Below, piece by piece: positions 37,555 to 48,500 of a stretch of DNA of 64,000 bases. Both the position numbers and the translations under genes were made by a program. Under the pieces are notes generated by a model, which made no database searches, was not told where the DNA came from, and worked only from the letters and a program-made list of their open reading frames with translations. The stretch comes from Balanoglossus misakiensis (lineage: Eukaryota; Hemichordata). Numbering within the stretch: position 1 is the stretch's first letter; each line of letters starts with the position of its first letter. The DNA is taken from positions 15,128,001 through 15,192,000 of the forward strand of contig CM082577.2 of the NCBI GenBank assembly GCA_040954595.2, read 5' to 3'.

Positions 37555-39746
37555 ACCAATATATATATACTAGTTTGTATTGTAATATTTTATTTCTCTG
37601 TAACAATAATCAAAACAGCGATAACTCTGATACAAATGAGTAGTGACAACAAAACGGAGCAAAATGTGACAAATGTTGCAAATTGGGTCAAACGAAGGCA
37701 CAAAACTAAATTCTTCTTATACAGGGCGCATGAAATATGGAAGGAAATGAAGACAAATTTGCAGAACATTTGGATTGGACGTAATGTTTGTACACATGAA
37801 ATTACGCACATGCGCATTTGGATAGTTGGCCTTTAAGCTCTTGCTTTTTCAACCACACAATGAAGGTTCAATGAACACTTTTTCTGAGTAACATTTGGAT
37901 GCTAATTAGAAACATGTACACTACTTGAAGCCGAAACTATGAAGGTTTTAATGACTACACAAAAAAGATGGGTAGGACCTGTCATCTGCCCTTTAGAACT
38001 AGGGCAGGGGATTTTTTAAGACATTACCCAGTAATATTGGATGGTGTACTATGTGAAGTCTTGAAATAACACTCGAATTTAAATTTGACACACCAGGGTT
38101 AAAAATTATGGTTGGGGTGTGAAAAAGTGATAAGGACTGATCACCGGAAACGCAGCTTTTCACTTTAGTCATTTACTGATTTGATTGATGGGCAACACAC
38201 CCACCAAGTTTTTTTAGTCCACAACATGTCATTTATTTGAAAATGTGCAGGTAATATGCACTTTTTCTAAAAGGTCAAACTGGTTGTGTCCTTTGTTGTC
38301 AAACTAAAATTGATAGCACACCAGGGTTAATAAAAAAATGTGCTTGGCAAACCTGACCTAAATGTGTAATGACAGAAATTCCAGCCTCAAACCCCCAAAG
38401 TTGACCGGTGACTCCATCAATGCAAAATCCCGTGTATTTCATGCATTTTTGACAATAGGGTCTAATTACGGCGCAAAGATAATGACGGACACGTACATCA
38501 GTACGCATTGACTTTAGCCACTATAGAGATATGCAAATTGTATTGAGCAAGGCTTTCAATCTACTAATATCATTGCAGACATGTACTTAAATGTCTGTGC
38601 GTCAATGCTGCAATTTTCACTCGGGCAACATGACAGATAAAGCGTTGTATTAACAATGTACGGCCGTGTTCTATTGCAGGCGTTCGATTGCCTGTGCAAT
38701 TTTGGTACATTTTACACAAACTTAATTCTGAATGCGTATTGAATCGCATAGAACCTCTGTTGACATTCATTTATTTAAGAGCTTCAAATAAATTCATTTG
38801 AAAATGTGCAGGTAAAATTAAAATGGGCGCTTTACTTGGTTGTCAAACTAAAATTGACACAACAGGATAAAACATTTTGCTTGACAAAGCTGTTCTACAT
38901 ACGGTGTGTGATGACAGAAATTCCAGTCTTGAAACCCTCAAAGTTGACATTTATTCATAAGGGGGAGACTTTATTGTTATTGTGGTGAGTTAATTTTTTA
39001 GTAAACACAATCCTCGAATTCTCTTTGCAATATCATAATTATCATACATGCAACGCCTGTATTTGCCACTTTCTATAATTGTTCTCACAAATCATCACAG
39101 TGTTGCGACAGTTCGCTGCGCGCGCCAGCGACGTACAGGACATAGGACTCTAGTGAGGAAGGGTGTTGTAAAATTCGGTAAGTAGAATCTGTAATAACGT
39201 TTTCGAAGCTGGCGGTTTTGTCATGTTGAATGTATCATTTTTACATGAATGGATCGTATTTCTCAATGCGAAGTAATTGATAATAGGGGTATTTTGAAAA
39301 AGAAAAAAACGTAGACAATTTTATTTAGAATGTGGATGTGCCCATCAATTAGACAGCTGCCTACTCCTTAGAAAGATACTACGATTCATCATCTGATCGC
39401 ACGGGCTACAGCCACGATCCCATGGCACCCGGTTCAAATTTCAGGCCGTGAAATTGCTTTTCTCGGCGCATTTTCGCAATTCGTACTGTTTTATAGGTAT
39501 GCATGTATGATGAAGTGTTTATTAGACGAAGTTTAGTCAATAACGTAATGTATTATCGCGATGTCCGTATTTTGACTCGTTGACTCGAATACGACGTGTT
39601 ATAGACCAAACTTTATGTAATAACCCCTGAGTATAGGGAGTCTTTTTGAAAGAAAAGAAAAAAATGCCTGGGTATATGTTCAATGTCTTTGTTTTCATGA
39701 AAATCACCACTTGATATTTTCTCCATAGACTGATTAACACAGAGAT
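37555..39746. repeat. Segmental duplication, copy 1
   Basis: About 2.2 kb nearly identical, in direct orientation, to 42646-44858. Internally, 38246-38410 and 38800-38950 are related, so the unit itself grew by tandem duplication. Confidence 0.9.
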
Positions 39747-40165
39747 TGGTGGCCATTTAAGACAATTTGGCCGATGTCGTTCAAAATTCTGTGCGGTGAC
39801 CCTGACATTTTATTCTAAATAATACACCCACCAAGGTTTTGTTAGTCCACAATGTCCCATTTTTTTGGAACTAATAAAATTTGCAGGTAATATGCACATT
39901 TTCTAAAAGGTCAAACTGGTTGTGTCCTCTGTTGTCAAACTAAAATTGACACACCAGTATGGGATGCCGTTTGTTTAACTTATTATTTAGCTATATAATT
40001 TGTTCAAAGGTCGTTATTTAACATATGTATATAACTGTAGATTTGCAAACCATTTCAGTCCTGATAATTTATTTATAAATAATATCAAGTCGACTCAATT
40101 ATATACATAAAATGTATTTTATGCACTTTTATTTATTTATAACAAATTATTTACAAATAATTTAA

Positions 40166-41666
40166 AGGGACAAAGTCTCTCTTTCGCTGCCATTTTTCAA
40201 TTAATTATGTTTGATACAAGACACCATTTATGTTATTCCACATGTGAATATATAGCGAATCAATGTTCGACGACACACAACTTCCGTTCCGTTTGTAGGA
40301 TATGAGAGAAAAAATCTCACCTAAATGAATAAATGGTAAAGACCAATTATTAATTTTGGCCAGTTTTTCACTCTTGTGTCTACAAGTGGGGTGGAAGTTG
40401 TGTGAGGCGGCCCCCCCCCCCCATCCCAATTGCGCAGTTGACGTACGTGCGTGTTGAGAGAGACGTGTCGACTCGAACACGGACGACGAGAGTTGTTTAG
40501 CGTGTCGAACGCTGCTCTACGAAGCTCGTAGTTACCTTCTGACCGGGACATTTGCGCTTGAACGGACTGGATTCCTCCCACTTCAGGTCGGTAGATTCCT
40601 GTGAAGCAGAGACGTGAATTTTGCCTTTCCTAGTGCCGCGGGTTGCAGTGTATCCCGTCTGTTGAACGTTTTTTAGAGATTGAGACGAGAATTAGCAGTG
40701 TAGGATAGAGACGACGTACCAAACTGCCGTGTTGTATTCTGAATTTGTGTTGAAATAGTAAATACGACGGAAGAGTTTGAACCGCATTGCTGTGTGGACG
40801 GATAGTTTTGTGGCAAATTCGGGCGTGCGAGGCCGCCGCTAACCTTACGGCGATCACCCGACCGCTTGAGAACTTTCTCGACCTACGCATGAATTTGTTG
40901 TTTGTGGCAGCAATCGTGACAGGTTACGTTGTTTGAAAAATAACGTTAACGCGTCATCGCGTCCAGCGGTGGACGCCACATGAATTTTTTTCAGATCTGG
41001 CTTTTTCAACGTGTTTGTTTGGCGTTCATGATTTAGTATATATCCATGTTCTTGTTCCGCTATTTCCCATTCCGAAAACCCCAACGTTATAAACGTGAAC
41101 ACTTTGACTAGAAAAGGCCTCAGACACCTTCATATGCTGTCCGGCAGCCGGGGTGGGATATCCGACTGCGGTGCACCTCAAAGTGGCGTGGAGCTGGTCA
41201 TGTTTGGAGCGGTTCAGCCGGCCGGTGGATTGACGTCCCACACTTTCATACCCGCCGGCGTGCGACAATCGGTAAGAACCCATCGGGGGGGGGGGGGACC
41301 CAGTCCGTTCACGCGCAAATGTCCCGGTCAGAAGGTAACTACGAGCTTCGTAGAGCAGCGTTCGACACGCTAAACAACTCTCGTCGTCCGTGTTCGAGTC
41401 GACACGTCTCTCTCAACACGCACGTACTTCAACTGCGCAATTGGGATGGGGGGCGCCTCTTTGTCTACTAAATTGTGACGTTGTTACAATTTTAGAGATA
41501 ACGTGTCGGCGGAATCAAAGAAATACGATGTTGCTAGTTTGCCGTTTGTTGCTAGTATTTAGAATTTCTTAGTACTATATATTCACATGTAGAATAACAT
41601 AAATGGCGTCTTGTATCAAACATAATTAATGGAATAGGGGCAGCGAGAGAGAGAGACTTTGTCCCT
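40166..41666. mobile_element. TTAA-bounded foldback element, 1.5 kb
   Basis: Inverted ends AGGGACAAAGTCTCTCTTTC and partner, flanked by TTAA (40162-40165, 41667-41670). A second inverted block (40425-40555 against 41310-41450) is almost identical. The core (40556-41310) has only short open frames. Confidence 0.75.
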
Positions 41667-41916
41667 TTAAGTGCAAGTATACACATATCTTGAATGATTT
41701 GCACACTTATTTATATATTATTTATAAATAAGTGATTTCTAAACCATGAAAAATCACACTCGCGCCGTTTGTTAACGTATTATTTAGCAGCATTTCATTA
41801 TTTACGCCTGTTCACACAACCCCTTGCATTTGGATCATTACGCATCACGCATAATTAACGAAATTTAAGGATTATAATGTTACAGGTCAACGCTATATAT
41901 TTTATAATCATACATA

Positions 41917-42640
41917 CATTAAGCCGAAACTATGAAGGTTTTAATGACTACACAAAGAAGATGGGTAGGACCATTAGAACTATGGCAGGGGATTTTTTAA
42001 AAACATTACCCAGTAATATTGGATTGTGTACTATGTGAAGTCATTGAAATAACACTTGAATTTAAATTCGAACTCATCTCGCAGGATTTTCTATGAAATG
42101 TAAAAAAACATATGGTCGGGGTCTGAAAAAAGGGTTATGGACTGATTATCGGAAACGCACAGCTTTTCACAGTTTTTATTGCTGGTCCGAGTTTCAGTAA
42201 CACTTTAGTCATTTACTTATTGATTGATGGGCAACACACCCACCAAGTGTTTTTTAGTCCAAAATATGTTATTTATTTGAAAATGTGCAGGTAATACGCA
42301 CTTTTTCTAAAATGTCAGACTGGTTTTGTCCTTTGCTGTCAAACTAAAATTCATAGCACACCATGGTTAATAAAACATTTTGCTTGGCAAAACTGTCCTA
42401 AATGTGTGATGACAGAAATTGCAGTCTCAAACCCAAAAAGTTGACCAGTGATTCCATTAATGCAAAATCCTGTGTATTTCATGCATTTTGACAATAATTT
42501 CGCAAAGATAATGACAGACACGTACATCAGTACGCATTGACTTTAGCCACTATAGAGATATGCAAATTGTATTGAGCAAGGCTTTCAAGCTAAAAATATT
42601 ATTGCATGTACGTAAATGTCTGTGCATAAATGCTGCATAT
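41917..42640. repeat. Partial third copy of the 2.2-kb unit
   Basis: Matches 37925-38640 and 43013 onward with more divergence. It makes a ~1.09-kb tandem with copy 2. Confidence 0.8.
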
Positions 42641-42645
42641 ATAAT

Positions 42646-44858
42646 ACCAATATATACTAGTTTGTATTGTATTGTAATATTTTATTTCTCTGTAACAATA
42701 ATCAAAACAGCGATAACTCTGATACAAATGAGTAGTGACAACAAAACGGAGCAAAATGTGACAAATGTTGCAAATTGGGTCAAACGAAGGCACAAAACTA
42801 AATTCTTCTTATACAGGGCGCATGAAATATGGAAGGAAATGAAGACAAATTTGCAGAACATTTGGATTGGACGTAATGTTTGTACACATGAAATTACGCA
42901 CATGCGCATTTGGATAGTTGGCCTTTAAGCTCTTGCTTTTTCAACCACACAATGAAGGTTCAATGAACACTTTTTCTGAGTAACATTTGGATGCTAATTA
43001 GAAACATGTACACTACTTGAAGCCGAAACTATGAAGGTTTTAATGACTACACAAAAAAGATGGGTAGGACCTGTCATCTGCCCTTTAGAACTAGGGCAGG
43101 GGATTTTTTAAGACATTACCCAGTAATATTGGATGGTGTACTATGTGAAGTCTTGAAATAACACTCGAATTTAAATTTGACACACCAGGGTTAAAGATTA
43201 TGGTTGGGGTGTGAAAAAGTGATAAGGACTGATCACCGGAAACGCAGCTTTTCACTGTTTTTAGGGCTTGTCCGTATTTCAGTAACACTTTAGTCATTTA
43301 CTGATTTGATTGATGGGCAACACACCCACCAAGTTTTTTTAGTCCACAACATGTCATTTATTTGAAAATGTGCAGGTAATATGCATTTTTTCTAAAAGGT
43401 CAAACTGGTTGTGTCCTTTGTTGTCAAACTAAAATTGATAGCACACCAGGGTTAATAAAAAAATGTGCTTGGCAAACCTGACCTAAATGTGTAATGACAG
43501 AAATTCCAGCCTCAAACCCCCAAAGTTGACCGGTGACTCCATCAATGCAAAATCCCGTGTATTTCATGCATTTTTGACAATAGGGTCTAATTACGGCGCA
43601 AAGATAATGACGGACACGTACATCAGTACGCATTGACTTTAGCCACTATAGAGATATGCAAATTGTATTGAGCAAGGCTTTCAATCTACTAATATCATTG
43701 CAGACATGTACTTAAATGTCTGTGCGTAAATGCTGCAATTTTCACTCGGGCAACATGACAGATAAAGCGTTGTATTAACAATGTACGGCCGTGTTCTATT
43801 GCAGGCTTTCAATTGCCTGTGCAATTTTGGTACATTTTACACAAAGTCAATTCTGATTTCGTATTGAAGCACAGAGAACCTACGTTGACATTGATTTATT
43901 TCAGAGCTTCAAATAAATTAATTTGAAAATGTGCAGGTAAAATTAAAATGGGCGCTTTACTTGGTTGTCAAACTAAAATTGACACAACAGGATAAAACAT
44001 TTTGCTTGACAAACCTGTTCTACATACGGTGTGTGATGACAGAAATTCCAGTCTTGAAACCCTCAATGTTGACATTTATTCATAAGGGGAGACTTTATTG
44101 TTATTGTGGTGAGTTAATTTTCAGCAAACTCAATCCTCCCAATTTTCTTTGCAATATCATAATTATCATACATGCAACGCCTGTATTTGCCACTTTCTAT
44201 AATTGTTCTCACAAATCATCACATTGTTGCGAAAGTTCGCTGCGCGCGCCAGCGACGTACGGGACATAGGACTCTAGCGAGGAAGGGTGTTGTAAAATTC
44301 GGTTAGTAGAAGCTTTAATAACCTTTTCGAAGCTGGCGGTTTTGTCATGTTGAATGTATCATTTTTACATGAATGGATCGTATTTCTCAATGCGAAGTAA
44401 TTGATAATAGGGGTATTTTGAAAAAGAAAAAAACGTAGACAATTTTATTTAGAATGTGGATGTGCCCATCAATTAGACAGCTGCCTACTCCTTAGAAAGA
44501 TACTACGATTCATCATCTGATCGCACGGGCTACAGCCACGACCCCGGGGCACCCTGTTATAATTTCAGGCGGTGAAATTGCTTTTCTCGGCGCATTTTCG
44601 CAATTCGTACTGTTTTATAGGTATGCATGTATGATGAAGGGGTTATTAGACGAAGTTTGATCAATAACTTACTAAAGTAATGTATTCTCGCGATGTCCGT
44701 ATTTTGACTCGTTGCTTTCACAACTCGTCAAAATACGGACATCACTCGAATACGACGCGTTTTGAAAGAAAAGAAAACAATGGGTGTATGTTCAATGTCT
44801 TTGTTTTCATGAAAATTTCCACTTGAAATGTTCTCCATAAACTGATTAACACAGAGAA
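42646..44858. repeat. Segmental duplication, copy 2
   Basis: Direct, near-identical copy of 37555-39746. Differs by a hairpin at 44692-44743 and by small indels. Confidence 0.9.
44692..44743. repeat. Hairpin present only in duplication copy 2
   Basis: Arms GATGTCCGTATTTTGAC (44692-44708) and its exact complement (44727-44743). Copy 1 (about 39560-39600) has only the left arm and continues directly with ACTCGAATACGACG. Confidence 0.85.
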
Positions 44859-45429
44859 CGTTGACCTGTAACATTATAATCCTTAAATTTCTTGAATTAA
44901 TAAACAAAGTTTGATGTTAATGCTCTTGTGATGCGGCCAACCTTTGACCTCGGGAGCCACAATGTGGGGTTTTCGATCCGCTTTGCTCGTTTCAATCAAC
45001 AATTAAATCACGGACTGAATCACTGACTAGTTTGTACCTTTTTCGGTGTTTCATCTAACATGTGAAAGGAGCATAAGATAATTGTAATGGCTGCACGTAA
45101 TATGAATTTCTTTTTCACGTGTTAGGACTTATTATGCATGATGCGTAATGATCCAAATGCAAGGGGTTGTGTGAACCTGCACATTTTCAAATAAATTTAA
45201 TTAGTTCCAAAATAAACGAGACATTGTGGACTAAAAATACTTGGTGGGTGTGTTATTGAGAATAACAATTCGGGGTCATCATGTGATGTGCACGGTGACC
45301 TAGCTGATGCGTAACTGCAAAGTCTCCAACGTCAAAAAGTCACAGAAAAACCAAAAATGGCATGATGATTATGTTTATTAGATTCACGAGGAATGGGATA
45401 CCTTGCTGACATTATAATTTGTGCCTCAA

Positions 45430-45510
45430 CCAATCACACTCAGGAATTCTCACTCAACCAATCAATCACCATCAGTATGCAGCATAATTATTCAGTGGAA
45501 ACACATAAAA
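45430..45510 (+). promoter_or_regulatory. Promoter-like motifs upstream of the lectin start
   Basis: Two CCAAT boxes (45430-45434, 45458-45462) and a TATA-like CATAAAA (45504-45510) precede the ATG at 45573. A short upstream ORF of eight codons (ATG at 45524, ending TGA) would lie in the 5' leader if transcription starts near 45535 minus a few tens of bases. Position and order fit a core promoter, but no transcript data are available. Confidence 0.35.
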
Positions 45511-45572
45511 CCTACTCAAAAACCATGTTTTTTCATAAACTGTTGGTTTGAATACATGTACCGGTATAGATC

Positions 45573-48500
45573 ATGGAGTGGCTATTGGTTGCTACGTTAT
45601 TTGCTGCCTTCAACATGCATCACGTCGGTAAGCTGTAAAAGTTTCCTCCCGTGCTTGTGTTAGAAAATATATATATATATATATTGATTGTATATCACCA
45701 TATATCACCGAAGAATTCAATAGCCTTCACTGATTTTACTACCATTTAATTTTTAATGGTAATAAGTTCAATTTTGCTTCAATAGTCGGGTAGCAATAGA
45801 TGAATAATATTTGATCATGAAATGTCGTTGGACAGAATACAATCTGTTTGGAATGAGTCCACCATCTCATTTTATGCACGTGTGCATGATTTTGTATGTA
45901 CAAACATTACGACCAATTAAAATGTTCTGCAAATTTTGCGTTTGACGCATTTGAATTGTAGACTGCCTTCACTTCAATTCCATATTTCATGCACACTGTA
46001 TAAGTAGACTTAAGTTTTGTCCCTTCTTTCGCCCAGTTTACTGTCTGCCCGATCCTCGACAAGACTTCCTCATCTTGTAATATGTTGTTAGGACTGCACA
46101 CTGCCTTTTGGCCATGACTGTACATAATATTTACAACCTGGTATCTGGTTTGGCACATGCACATATGATGACCATCGCCCTTTAAAAGGTGGGTGTCGGT
46201 CCCATCAGCGGCTGCATTCATGGGTCCCATTAAAACACAGTTGCTAGCAAGTCAAAAAGGCACAAGTGTCACCTATCAGCTACAATGTGTCATGTGAAAA
46301 ATTGCGTTTGTTACTTTGTAAATCAGGACAAACAATAAATAATTGCTTTAATCACATCAAGTTATTTAAGCAATAACCCCCGCCGCAGGCGGCTATACGC
46401 GAGATTTGGATACAATTCGAGACATTTAGCACGAGCCGTCAGGCGAGTGCAATATGGAGCGAATTGTACCCAAATCGAGTGTATACCCGACTGAGGCGGG
46501 GGTTATTGCTATTATATTATGTCAACAATTGTTTTTGTGGCATATCAGTTTCATTTTCTTACCGAAATGGCGTCAGAAAGAGAAATTACGATCGTGAACC
46601 AACATGGCGACGATGAATGTAAACACGAGCGGCCGGGATCGAGCATTAAACATGAAGCAGACGACAAAAAGTGACAAGACGGGCATCGCGCGTGGCAAAG
46701 TGACACATATTTCAATAGAGCAGTTCCAAAATAAAACGTCCGTCAATTCAACAGTATTTTTATTTTATTTATTTCGTTTAAATACACGCGACTATGGTTT
46801 AACCGCACATTTTGCTGCCAAAACACATGCTGGTTCAGGGGCCCGTTTCAACAGTGCTATATTTAAGCAATAAAACACCCCCAGCCATGGTATATCACGA
46901 GATTTTGACCAGTTCACGACATATACGCACGAGCGATAGCGAGTGCGTATATGGAGTTGAACTGGTCAAAATCGAGTGGTATACCATGGCTGGGGGTGTT
47001 TTATTGCTATTATATTATGCCAGTATATTGAAACTTTGCATAAAACATTTTAAAAAGGCATTTTCTTAAACTATGATATATGACTGTGGTATATGGCTAA
47101 TATATCACGGTCACGTGTCGTGTCTCGACCAATCAAATATCGTGATTTACACCATCAATATACTGGTATAATATAATGATTATTTTAGCATCGCTGGATA
47201 TAACTTGATATAACATGTCTTGATTGGCATGGTCTCTAATGATACTTCAATGTCTCCAATGTTTATAAACAGAACTCTTCACACATGGACCCCTTCCTTT
47301 AATCCTCACTACAACGACATCCAAGTTTTGTTCTATTATTCCTGATAGTAAATTGTATGAAGACTGATTTCAATAAAACATATCGAAACCTTAGTTTAAA
47401 ATTTGCCGTCAGCACAATCCCCACAGTACAGGTCTCGCAAAGTGTGCATACAATATTACTATTAAAGGAATTCAAGTTACGACCATCTCTAATTTCCACA
47501 TGTCCATACATGAGGTGTGTACAAGTCTTCAAACGACTATGTCATGGCAAATTCTTTTACATCTGTCCACTTATTGAAAATTGTGACTCATTGAAAATAG
47601 GTAACTGTGGCTAAATTGGCATACCGTACATGTGTACAGGTATAACCATAGACTCTCACATTCACAAACACAATAATAAATACCGTACATCTGCTGTCGC
47701 AATAGAAACCAGTGTGCAAAATACACAGAACGTAACATCTTTTGGAGCTAATTCACGACATCTTCGCGCACCACTCGGCCGGGGTGCAGTTCCCTCCTAT
47801 TAACCAGCCCTCTGCACACAACTCATATAGTTTGCTTACATTTATTTTGTTCCATTGCTAATCTCAACATCGTAGACGGACAAACCACAGCAAGCATTGT
47901 ACAGATTAAAGTGGTCACCACGGTTATTCAATAAAACCGACAACCCCGGAATCACCTACCTGCTGATCATACTGAAATATATTTTTGACATGAAATGATA
48001 TATGGTTCTGTGTACAGTTCAGTGTAAAACAAATATGTTACTGCTGAAGGGTGGTGCCAAAAATAGCAATGGAAGCTTAATGTCTTCCGTGCATGATTGG
48101 CTGCGTACATTGCCATTTTAAACCATGTGATGGCGCATGTCAAACAGTTATCAATTTCAGTCTATGAAGTCAAGGGAGTTTACTCATGTAAACTTAGTCT
48201 GGCTAGCAAAGATAAGTTGTATGAGGTTATCATATATCAAAGGAAGTATGTAAAAGAGATGGCATTCTTGTTTTATATAATCCGTCTTATGGGCAAATAA
48301 GTACAGGTTGCTTGGTTGGCAATTTGGTTGGAGTTACAATCAAGAAATTTTCAAAACCTTCCTTGTATTTCAATACTGTAATTTAAAAGTTTATGTTAAC
48401 ACAATTATATATTATATTTCGACCAATCAACGTTCACATATCTCACTATTCTCTTTTTTCTTTGCATGCAACCTGATGATAAATCAGATGGCAACAAAAA

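Larger units (their letters stand above)
39796..45302. mobile_element. Nested inverted-repeat block
   Basis: 39796-39885 matches the reverse complement of 45302-45176 (ACACCCACCAAG, TAGTCCACAATGTC words). Inside, 41818-41897 matches the reverse complement of 45174-44861, the right copy being interrupted by about 220 bases. The interior holds a foldback element and the second copy of the 2.2-kb duplication. Consistent with nested insertions into a DNA transposon; no transposase seen. Confidence 0.6.

Noticed and set aside
39380-39450. Possible tRNA (GGTTCAAATTTC box)
   Set aside because: No acceptor stem or D-arm that pairs around it.
41095-41373. 92-codon frame inside the foldback element
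   Set aside because: Overlaps an equally long antisense frame and a G-run; runs into the inverted end; no family.
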